DNA from: Actinomycetes bacterium
GTDB taxonomy: Bacteria > Actinomycetota > Actinomycetes > Actinomycetales > Cellulomonadaceae
DNA length: 5,044 nt
Reading direction: 5' to 3'
Assembly: GCA_023389545.1 (NCBI GenBank)
Contig: JAEWEI010000197.1
Location: 1 to 5,044, forward strand
Under the pieces are notes generated by a model. The model had not been told where the DNA came from. It saw only the letters and a list, made by a program, of their open reading frames with translations, and searched no databases. The translations under genes were made by a program, and so were the position numbers. How positions within the stretch are numbered: position 1 is the first letter of the stretch; each line of letters opens with the position of its first letter. This document shows, in pieces, positions 1 through 4,922 of this stretch.

Positions 1-471
1 CCCTGGCCAAGTGCGAATGGGTCCAGAAGGGCCAGCCGCTGTGCCTGATCGGGGACTCCGGCACCGGCAAGTCCCATCTGCTCATCGCGCTCGGCACCGA
101 GGTCGCCATGGCCGGTTACCGGGTCAAGTACACCCTGGCCACGCAGCTCGCCAACGAGCTCGTCGAGGCCGCCGATGAGATGACGCTTGCGAAGACCATC
201 GCACGCTATGGCCGCGTCGACCTTCTGTGCATCGACGAACTCGGCTACATGCAGCTCGACCGTCGCGGCGCGGAACTGCTCTTCCAGGTCCTCACCGAAC
301 GCGAGGAGAAGGCATCGGTCGCGATCGCCTCGAACGAGTCGTTCGGCAACCTTCACCGATCCCCGGCTGTGCGCGGCAATCGTCGACCGGCTCACCTTCG
401 GCGGCACCATCCTCGAGACCGGCACAGACTCCTACCGTCTGGCCCAAGCCACCAAGCAACGGCCGACCTGA
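1..471 (+). pseudogene. istB: IS21-family helper ATPase IstB, 5' end outside the window, frameshifted
   Basis: IstB is the AAA+ ATPase that works with the IstA transposase in target selection and strand transfer. From base 3 the frame reads LAKCEWVQKGQPLCL, then Walker A (GDSGTGKS, 51-74) and Walker B (LLCIDE, 222-239), followed by ASNESF, all typical of IstB. After about 344 that frame becomes an arginine/histidine-rich nonsense run. The conserved IstB C-terminus (FTDPRLCAAIVDRLTF, then ETGTDSYRLA) continues from 352 in the next frame and stops at TGA 469-471. Most IstB proteins have about six residues between the SNxxF motif and FTDPRL, but only seven bases remain here. An 11-base deletion is therefore the simplest explanation. 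This copy would not make a normal IstB. A sequencing error is possible but would have to remove 11 bases. Confidence 0.85.
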
Positions 472-535
472 TCGCTGCCGGGCTGCGGGAAGTGGTGTTG
501 ACGTAGACCTACATCACTGGCACGAATCGGGCACG

Positions 536-587
536 AGCGGTGTCAGAACTCACCGACAAGCGGTGTCGGACGAAACCGTCGAAGCCA
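536..587. repeat. IS21 right-end terminal repeats
   Basis: AGCGGTGTC occurs exactly at 536-544 and again at 559-567, a spacing of 23 bases. On the minus strand the units read roughly GTTTCGTCCGACACCGCT, GAGTTCTGACACCGCT and a weaker third copy, GATTCGTGCC, further inward (about 515-530). Serial repeats of this size at the element end are characteristic of IS21-family transposase binding sites. The grouping into three units is my reading; the two exact 9-mers are directly visible. Confidence 0.6.
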
Positions 588-832
588 CTTCTTGCCGGTG
601 AAGAGCACGATGTCACCGGTGGCCAGGGTATCCATGCGGCTGTCGTGGCTGGAGACGGCGCCCCAGAAGCGCGCCTGGCCGCTCGGGTGCATCGTCATGA
701 GATCCGCGAGCTGGCTCGGGGTCAGCGTGGCCCGCAGCTCGTCACTGTCGAACCTCACCTCGCGGGCGATGGTGTCGGCCCAGTGCCGTTAGCGTCCGCG
801 TTGCCGAAACTCGGCTGGATGACTACCTGCAC
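588..832 (-). pseudogene. 5' fragment of an unidentified gene with a possible PUA/EVE-like domain, frameshifted and cut by IS21
   Basis: Reading from GTG at 832 gives VQVVIQPSFGNADA. The frame must then shift by one base near 790 to continue RHWADTIAREVRFDSDEL and on to HPSGQARFWGAV and GDIVLFTGKK. The two pieces join into one plausible protein start, while neither frame alone gives it: the upstream frame ends shortly after, and the downstream frame has a stop (TAA, 791-789) just before RHW. A one-base deletion fits. At about 588 the protein stops making sense where the IS21 end begins, so the 3' part has been displaced. The GD-hydrophobic-LFTG pattern recalls PUA/EVE-like small barrels found in restriction-linked proteins, but that is weak inference and I do not recognise the family for certain. 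An AGGGGG ribosome site precedes the GTG by 9 bases, and the start lies 19 bases after the stop of the MazG-like gene, so the two were probably one operon. Confidence 0.6.
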
Positions 833-841
833 GATGCGCTG

Positions 842-847
842 CCCCCT
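842..847 (-). promoter_or_regulatory. ribosome binding site of the broken minus-strand gene
   Basis: AGGGGG on the minus strand sits 9 bases before GTG 832. It supports that start over the in-frame GTG at 758, which lies after the frameshift and only appears to begin the gene. Confidence 0.5.
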
Positions 848-851
848 GCGT

Positions 852-1241
852 CTAGGCCGGGCCGTCGGCGGCCAGGTCGGTGTACTTGCGTGCGCTTCCT
901 CGAGCCTTGTCGACCGGGTAGCGCGTCTCGTTGCGCCCGAGCTTGGCCCTTGCCGCCGCTACCGGGTCGATGCCGCATACATCGGCGAACCGCACCAAGT
1001 ACATGAGGACGTCCGCGACCTCGTCCTCAACACGGTCCCGCAGCGGGGAGTCAGCTACCTGGATCCCGACCTGCTCATCGGTCAGCCACTGGAGCTCCGC
1101 GACGAGCTCCCCCACCTCCCCCGACAACGCCATCGCCAGGTTCTTCGGGGTATGGAACTGACCCCATTCGCGGGCCTCGGCGAACCGGCGCACCGCCTCG
1201 GTCAACTGGGCGAGGTCACTCGTTGGCTCCATGGCGCTCAC
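852..1241 (-). CDS. MazG-like nucleotide pyrophosphohydrolase (dCTP-pyrophosphatase-like)
   Basis: The 129-residue protein matches the small all-alpha MazG/dCTP-pyrophosphatase group, which hydrolyses (d)NTPs to (d)NMP and pyrophosphate in the cytoplasm. Metal-binding motifs are in place: ExxE at residues 42-45 (EVGE) and ExxD at 74-77 (EVAD). The tail NETRYPVDKARGSARKY is typical of the dCTP-pyrophosphatase side of the family. Its length is normal for a single-domain member and no key residue is missing. The start could be GTG at 1241 or ATG at 1232; neither has a clear Shine-Dalgarno sequence, which may mean a very short leader. It heads a minus-strand pair with the broken gene at 588-832. 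Roles in nucleotide-pool cleaning, or in defence by changing nucleotide pools, are both possible. The exact substrate cannot be read from the sequence. Confidence 0.88.
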   Translation of the reverse strand: MSAMEPTSDLAQLTEAVRRFAEAREWGQFHTPKNLAMALSGEVGELVAELQWLTDEQVGIQVADSPLRDRVEDEVADVLMYLVRFADVCGIDPVAAARAKLGRNETRYPVDKARGSARKYTDLAADGPA

Positions 1242-1586
1242 TGTGGCAGAGGCCGGAGAAACAAGCGCACAGCCGAGGGTGGTTCCAGGACGATGAACCT
1301 GTCGAGGCGTCAGGCTCAGGTCACATCCACCATCTCGAGGGAAATGGGTCTACTGCGCCAGCAGTCGTCTCCCTTCGGGCTACGTAGGGTACGGCGAGCG
1401 GCTAGTACATAGGAGCGCCCGGCCGCACCTGTGCTCGGCCCGGGGCCAGCCCGGCGGTGACGCGTCGGCGCACCGGCGAGGCGCGTGGCTCCGGCGACTC
1501 CGCGCGGCAGCGCTGGGCCGGCGCGGCGGCGAGATCGGGTCACCGAATCGCCATGCAACGCCCCGGTTCATCGCTATCGTCCGAAG
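1242..1586. other. divergent intergenic region without a recognised gene
   Basis: This 345-base stretch separates the minus-strand MazG-like gene from the plus-strand secreted-protein operon and should hold promoters for both. Small inverted repeats are visible (ACTGC at 1352-1356 with GCAGT at 1361-1365; CCCTTCGGG at 1371-1379), and TA-rich words at 1385-1390 and 1403-1408 could be -10 elements of a plus-strand promoter, without convincing -35 partners. A minus-strand frame ending at TGA 1318-1316 reads GDDCWRSRPISLEMVDVT. It looks somewhat protein-like, but I cannot assign it. No RNA gene is evident. Confidence 0.5.
1260..1286 (-). promoter_or_regulatory. candidate SigR/SigH-type (ECF) promoter for the MazG-like gene
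   Basis: On the minus strand GGAAC (1286-1282) is followed after 19 bases by GTT (1262-1260). This agrees with the GGAAT/C-N18-19-GTT pattern of actinobacterial thiol-stress sigma factors. A transcript would start about 10 to 20 bases before the GTG/ATG starts, which fits the lack of a ribosome site. Such short motifs also arise by chance. Confidence 0.25.
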
Positions 1587-2108
1587 ATGAGGTCGACGCC
1601 GAGGGCGACGCTGACGGTGGTGGCGCTGCTCGTCGGCGCCGCGTGGGCGGTGGCGGCGTGCTCCGGCGGCGACAACGCGACGAGCCCGACCGGGGGACCG
1701 CCCGACGGCACGAGCCACCTGGAGGTGTCGGACCTCGAGGACCCGCCCCAGCCCGGCCACTTCACGGCCGAGCCCGTCGCCGTCGTCGCGCGCCTGGGCG
1801 TGACTGCCGGCGGGTGCGTGACCGTCGACGTCGACGGCGTCGAGCGGATGCCCTTCTGGCCCCGGGGCACCCGGGTCGAGGAGGACCCCGACGACCTCGG
1901 CGTCTACGTGGTCACCCTGCCTGGCGGTGCGTCCCTGCGGACCGGCGACACCTTCGAGGCGGTGGCCGTCGTCGACGACGACGCGCAGCCCTTCGGGGAG
2001 GAATCGCAGCCCCCGGGCAAGGTGGCCACCCTGATCGCGTTCTGCGCGGTCGACTCGGCGCCCGTGGCGTTCTTCGACGCCACGGCGATCACCCCGTCGG
2101 TCGGCTGA
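1587..2108 (+). CDS. predicted secreted lipoprotein of unknown function
   Basis: The 173-residue protein begins with a basic start (MRSTPR), a hydrophobic stretch and a lipobox, V-A-A-C with Cys25, followed by the flexible SGGDNATS linker. It should be lipid-anchored on the outer face of the membrane. The rest is acidic and probably beta-rich, with a GCVTVDVDG motif, a WPRGT turn and GDTFEAVAVVDDD. This arrangement is seen in many actinobacterial lipoproteins of unknown role. I chose ATG 1587 because it gives a normal signal peptide; the frame stays open upstream to GTG 1485, but that would add a charged leader before the hydrophobic segment. The ribosome site before 1587 is weak. It is the first gene of a plus-strand set, 32 bases before the peptidase gene, so a shared transcript is likely. 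I do not recognise a named family. Confidence 0.75.
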   Translation: MRSTPRATLTVVALLVGAAWAVAACSGGDNATSPTGGPPDGTSHLEVSDLEDPPQPGHFTAEPVAVVARLGVTAGGCVTVDVDGVERMPFWPRGTRVEEDPDDLGVYVVTLPGGASLRTGDTFEAVAVVDDDAQPFGEESQPPGKVATLIAFCAVDSAPVAFFDATAITPSVG

Positions 2109-2140
2109 CCCCGGGTCTCCTCACACAAGGTGGATGTGCA

Positions 2141-2704
2141 ATGAGACAGAGATCCCCGTCCTTTCGCACCGTGCTCCCGTCGCTCGCCGTGGCCGTCGGC
2201 CTCGTCCTCGTCGCGCCGGGTGTCGCGCACGGTGTCGAGAAGATCCTGAGCGTGACGCCTTACAAGCAGGAGCAGTCGAACTGGTGCTGGGCCGCCGCCG
2301 CCAAGACCATCGTCAAGTTCCAGACCGGCAACGTCGTCGCCCAGTGCACCCTCGTGAAGAACGGCAAGGGCACGTCGTCGTGCGCGAACGTGACGGGAAC
2401 GAAGGCCAACGTCATGAACGCGCTGTCGAGCAACGGTGTGAACCCGGGCACCGAGCGGCAGCTGGACTGGGCGACGGTCGTGGCGGAGATGAACACGAAC
2501 CGCCCGGTGTACAGCTCGATCGTGTGGAAGTCCGGTGGCGGGCACGCCCACGTCATCCGCGGGTACTACGACACGGGCTACTCCAACGGCGTCTCGTACG
2601 TCGACCCGGCGTCCGGCACCACCACGTCCCGGGAGTGGGCCACCTACGTGACCAACTCGTCGTGGACGACGGGGACCGGGCTCATCTACCTGACGAAGAA
2701 GTGA
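2141..2704 (+). CDS. secreted papain-fold cysteine peptidase (C39/C70-like)
   Basis: The 187-residue protein has a signal peptide (about residues 1-30: basic RQR, then a hydrophobic run ending PGVAHG) and one compact papain-like domain. The motif QEQSNWCWAA gives Cys49 as nucleophile and Gln43 as probable oxyanion residue, with the six-residue spacing seen in papain. His135 in SGGGHAHVIRGY and Asp155 in YVDPASG complete the triad in the order and spacing of papain-like clan CA peptidases such as C39-like and C70 (AvrRpt2-like) members. Cys69 and Cys81 could form a disulfide, as expected for an exported enzyme. There is no pro-domain, so control may come from a partner protein. AAGGTGG at 2127-2133 lies 7 bases before the ATG and fixes the start. 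The next gene begins 8 bases after its stop. The natural substrate cannot be told from the sequence. Confidence 0.85.
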   Translation: MRQRSPSFRTVLPSLAVAVGLVLVAPGVAHGVEKILSVTPYKQEQSNWCWAAAAKTIVKFQTGNVVAQCTLVKNGKGTSSCANVTGTKANVMNALSSNGVNPGTERQLDWATVVAEMNTNRPVYSSIVWKSGGGHAHVIRGYYDTGYSNGVSYVDPASGTTTSREWATYVTNSSWTTGTGLIYLTKK

Positions 2705-2712
2705 GGCTCGAC

Positions 2713-3429
2713 ATGGCTGTACATCCCCGGGTGCCGGCCATCGCCGGCGCCGCGCTCATCCTCGCCTGGTTCGCCGGGACGTCCCCCGCGGCCGCGCAGG
2801 ACGTCCCCGAACCGGTCGTCACGTGGTTCGCCCAGCAGGCGCCGACCGTGGCGGGCGACGTCCTGGGAGGGCGCGCCGTGGACATCACGGCCCAGGCCCC
2901 GCCGTCGGGCGTCTTCACCGTCGGCGACCCGGTCGCCCTGCACCGGTGGAGCGACGGCTTCGTCGAGGGCGAGTCCGTCGAGCCCGCCGTCGCCACCGGT
3001 GAGTGGGTGGCACCGCTGTACCGCGACGGCGTCGTCGTGGGCACCATCGCCGCCACCGACTCCGCAGGTGCCGTGACCTTCACCTACCTCGACGACGACA
3101 CGGCCGCGGGGCTGGCGCTCACGCAGGACCCCGCGGGGGACGTGGTGCACGACCCGCAGCTCGGTGGGCTCGTGGAGGTCGGCGAGGACGGGGACGTCGA
3201 CGCGCTGTCACGCGCAGTCGCCGCGCCCCTGGCCGGGGTCCACGACGCCGCGGACCTGCAGTCCGCGTTGCAGGCGGCGCACGACCCCGGCGCCCAGACC
3301 CTGGCCGCGGACGGCGCTGCCGGCGGACCAGCCGACGGTGCCGGCGTCCGGGAGGCCGTCGGACTCGTGCTGTTCGCCGGAGGCGTGGGGGTGCTGGTCC
3401 GACGCCGGATGTCGGTGAGTCCGCGCTGA
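2713..3429 (+). CDS. exported protein with C-terminal membrane anchor, possible peptidase partner
   Basis: This 238-residue protein is of no family I recognise. A signal peptide covers residues 1-28 with an A-A-A cleavage site before QDVPEP. An acidic extracellular part follows, with WSDGF near residue 80, EWVAPLYRDG near 100 and the acidic LDDD near 125. Then come an alanine-rich, probably helical stretch and a glycine-rich linker. A short hydrophobic segment (about 215-229) followed by RRR forms a stop-transfer anchor. No LPxTG sortase motif is present. The protein would sit in the membrane with its main domain outside. GTGAGG at 2701-2706 overlaps the peptidase stop and serves as ribosome site, so the two genes are probably translationally coupled. 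The tight pairing suggests that it regulates, anchors or is cut by the peptidase; this is inference from position alone. Confidence 0.8.
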   Translation: MAVHPRVPAIAGAALILAWFAGTSPAAAQDVPEPVVTWFAQQAPTVAGDVLGGRAVDITAQAPPSGVFTVGDPVALHRWSDGFVEGESVEPAVATGEWVAPLYRDGVVVGTIAATDSAGAVTFTYLDDDTAAGLALTQDPAGDVVHDPQLGGLVEVGEDGDVDALSRAVAAPLAGVHDAADLQSALQAAHDPGAQTLAADGAAGGPADGAGVREAVGLVLFAGGVGVLVRRRMSVSPR

Positions 3430-3436
3430 GTCGAGG

Positions 3437-3465
3437 CCGGTCGCGCCGCCCGGCGGCGCGACCGG
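3437..3465 (+). terminator. hairpin terminator after the secreted-protein operon
   Basis: CCGGTCGCGCCGC pairs perfectly with GCGGCGCGACCGG around a three-base loop (13-bp stem), starting 8 bases after the stop at 3429. No T-tract follows, as is common for GC-rich actinobacterial terminators. Confidence 0.7.
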
Positions 3466-3486
3466 CTGCGGGCCGTGTGCAGGCAG

Positions 3487-3564
3487 CTAGGTGTATTGAC
3501 CCGCAGCGTCGGTGACGCGGTCGATAGGTAGGCCGCCGATGCCGAGGTGGGGTCGGTCCAGGTT
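3487..3564 (-). pseudogene. C-terminal remnant of an IS481-like transposase
   Basis: The minus strand reads NLDRPHLGIGGLPIDRV followed by TDAAGQYT and stop TAG (3489-3487). The RPHxxxGG pattern with a short tail ending near the stop is the usual C-terminus of IS481-type (rve integrase core) transposases. Only 25 residues survive; a TAG lies directly upstream in frame (3567-3565), where the sequence changes to the TIR-like gene. The element end may lie near 3476 (TGTGCAGG), but no partner end is present. The assignment to IS481 rather than the related IS3 group is inference. Confidence 0.6.
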
Positions 3565-3571
3565 CTAGTGA

Positions 3572-4090
3572 CTCCCCGCGCCGCGGGCCAACGTCATCCT
3601 GGAACTGGGCCTGTTCATGGGGGCTCTCGGCGTGAACCGTGTTCTGATGCTCTCCCCGACCACGCCCGCGATGGCCCTGCCCACGGACCTGCTCGGCATC
3701 ACGCGCCTTCATCCGTACGTGCCTGATCGCGATGACAACAACCTGCTCGCAGCTCTCGGCCCGGCCGCACGCCAGGCAAAGCAGGTGTTCCGGGACCGAG
3801 GACTGCGGACCCGGATCCCGCCGGCAATGCCAGCTCAGGCGGGTGGCGATCACTCACGCATGTTGGAAGACGAGCTCGATCTACTTTGGGCCGCCGTTGA
3901 CGCTCAAGGCTGGCGGAGGTTTCGACCCAACTCGTCTACGACGATTCGCGTCGTGAGCCCCAAGGGGAAGCGGTTCTCGCTGCGTGTCTCAGCGGACCCC
4001 GCGGCGACCCGGTTGGCGCTGCGGGGCTTCACGCGCGACCTGCGCGCGAATGGCCTGCGGGTCAACGATCGCGTGCGCCAGCCGATCTGA
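3572..4090 (+). pseudogene. 3' fragment of a TIR-like (CAP12/PF10137-type) effector gene
   Basis: The open frame starts right after TGA 3569-3571 and reads APRANVILELGLFMGALG, the signature of the second half of the TIR-like nucleotide-binding domain (often NVxFELGLFMGxLGRxR). DLLGITRLHPY and NNLLAALGPAA follow. The glutamate in LELGL is probably the catalytic residue for NAD+ cleavage in this family. The first half of the domain (beta strand 1 with the IFIGSS-like nucleotide loop) is absent, replaced upstream by the IS481-like remnant. A C-terminal region of about 90 residues includes a beta-rich TIRVVSPKGKRFSLRV stretch. ATG 3617 is in frame but would remove the catalytic motif and has no good ribosome site, so it is not a believable start. 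In defence systems such proteins deplete NAD+ on phage infection; this copy should be inactive. Confidence 0.7.
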
Positions 4091-4111
4091 GTCGGCTTGT
4101 GGGGTGGGGCT

Positions 4112-4148
4112 CTCCCGCGGGCCCCGTGGCGGGGAACTCCCGCGGGAG
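4112..4148 (+). terminator. large hairpin downstream of the TIR-like fragment
   Basis: CTCCCGCGGG (4112-4121) pairs with CCCGCGGGAG (4139-4148), a 10-bp stem. Inside it CCCC (4122-4125) pairs with GGGG (4131-4134). It lies 22 bases after the stop at 4090 and probably ends that transcript. CTCCCGCGGGAG at 4137-4148 is itself a perfect 12-bp palindrome, so a protein binding site is an alternative. Confidence 0.55.
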
Positions 4149-4240
4149 AACGACGCTCCAACCGAGCCTCACCCTGCTGGGGGCCCCTACGGGAATGCCG
4201 CGCCGGGTCCGGCTCCGACTAGCGCGGTCGAGTTGGTCCT

Positions 4241-4257
4241 GAGACCACCTGGGTCTC
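4241..4257. repeat. short inverted repeat between the convergent genes
   Basis: GAGACC and GGTCTC form a 6-bp stem around ACCTG. It lies between the two stronger hairpins and may be a third weak stop or have no function. Confidence 0.3.
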
Positions 4258-4264
4258 TGTTCCA

Positions 4265-4283
4265 GGTAGGCGTCGCGCCTACC
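4265..4283 (-). terminator. hairpin terminator after the recombinase gene
   Basis: GGTAGGCG and CGCCTACC form a perfect 8-bp stem with a three-base loop, 9 bases past the recombinase stop when read on the minus strand. No T-tract is seen. Confidence 0.55.
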
Positions 4284-4292
4284 CCTCTCCGT

Positions 4293-4922
4293 TCAGATCG
4301 AATCCGGTCCCGTGAGAGTAGCTGCTTCCTTCAACTCTCTGAGGTCAGCGTTCGTCGTGGCCTCTACCTTTGCCAGCGCGCGCGAGACGCTGGAGGCCCC
4401 CACGCCGAGCACCCGTGCGATGTGCGCGATGCTCTCGCCCTGCTCATGCATCCTCAGGGCGGCGGCGGTGCGCTCGGGGCTCATCACCGAAGGACGGCCG
4501 CCGACGCGACCCTGGGCGCGTGCGTGCGCCAGGCCGCGGCGGGTGTTGTCCCGGATGGTGTCCACCCGCAACTGGGCGAACACTGCGACGATTCCGAACA
4601 GCGCTCGGCCCATCGGGGTGGTGGTGTCGATGTCCGGCTCGGTCAGGCTCTTGATGTTCACCCCGCGCTCGTGCAGCTCGTTGATGGTCTCGATGGCCAT
4701 CTTCTCGCTGCCGGCGATGCGGTCGAGCCGGCGCACCACGAGGGTGTCCCCCGCGCGCAGGTAGTCCAAGCATGCGAGCCACGCCGGGCGGTCCTTGACG
4801 CGGCTGGACTCGCCCTGGTCGACGAACACCCGGCCCGCGCCGGCGGCCCGGAGCTCGGCCTCCTGCGCGGCGGGGTCCTGGTCGTGCCGGGAGACCCGTG
4901 CATAGCCGACGACGTTAGTCAT
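4293..4922 (-). CDS. small serine recombinase (resolvase/invertase family) with C-terminal HTH
   Basis: The 209-residue protein has the resolvase catalytic domain (about 1-140) and a helix-turn-helix of the Hin/resolvase type (about 145-185: SIAHIARVLGVGASSVSRAL). GYARVS places the nucleophile at Ser11 and a catalytic arginine at Arg9; Arg45 and Arg68 (in RLDRI) also align with gamma-delta resolvase. At position 71, where resolvase has a catalytic arginine (LDRLGR), this protein has glycine (LDRIAG). The usual glutamate of the AEFER-like region also appears replaced (AQLRV). MGRALFGIVAVFAQ is the family's dimer-helix segment. A 20-residue tail follows the HTH. Length is normal for a resolvase or invertase, far too short for a large phage integrase. 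ATG 4922 has AGGTGGAGG just upstream. The start overlaps the end of an upstream frame, suggesting coupled translation. The recombination target is unknown. Confidence 0.92.
   Translation of the reverse strand: MTNVVGYARVSRHDQDPAAQEAELRAAGAGRVFVDQGESSRVKDRPAWLACLDYLRAGDTLVVRRLDRIAGSEKMAIETINELHERGVNIKSLTEPDIDTTTPMGRALFGIVAVFAQLRVDTIRDNTRRGLAHARAQGRVGGRPSVMSPERTAAALRMHEQGESIAHIARVLGVGASSVSRALAKVEATTNADLRELKEAATLTGPDSI

Larger units (their letters stand above)
1..587 (+). mobile_element. IS21-family insertion sequence, right part (left part outside the window)
   Basis: The stretch holds the 3' part of istB and about 115 bases of non-coding DNA after it. That non-coding DNA carries spaced copies of a short motif, as IS21-family ends do, where IstA binds multiple terminal repeats. 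Read on the minus strand from 587 inward, the sequence begins TGGCTTCGACGG, giving the CA-3' plus-strand terminus expected for this family. The flanking minus-strand gene is readable up to about 588 and stops making sense beyond it, which supports the boundary. The exact tip is inferred to within a few bases, because the other end and the target duplication are not in the window. Confidence 0.7.

Noticed and set aside
543..758. Minus-strand 71-residue frame starting at GTG 758 as a complete small gene
   Set aside because: The coding signal continues upstream in another frame to GTG 832, which has a ribosome site, and the last 15 residues are encoded by IS21 end sequence. It is a fragment, not a small gene.
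540..1412. Long plus-strand open frame (290 codons) across the left part
   Set aside because: It runs antisense to the MazG-like gene, whose motifs are clear on the minus strand. Its translation has no recognisable motif and crosses the IS boundary, so it is a GC-rich shadow frame.
1457..2140. Upstream extension of the peptidase frame to 1457
   Set aside because: The extra residues are arginine/glycine-rich nonsense lying over the lipoprotein gene in another frame. The signal peptide and ribosome site place the start at 2141.
2134..2712. Upstream extension of the membrane-anchored protein frame to 2134
   Set aside because: The extension overlaps the peptidase gene entirely and is arginine-rich shadow translation. 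The signal peptide begins at 2713.
3119..3853. Long minus-strand open frame of 244 codons
   Set aside because: It is antisense to the secreted-protein gene, crosses the terminator hairpin and the TIR-like fragment, and is highly arginine/proline-rich, as expected for a shadow frame.
3617..4090. Intact small protein starting at ATG 3617
   Set aside because: The conserved NVILELGLF motif lies upstream of this ATG in the same frame, and there is no convincing ribosome site, so the ATG is internal to a truncated gene.
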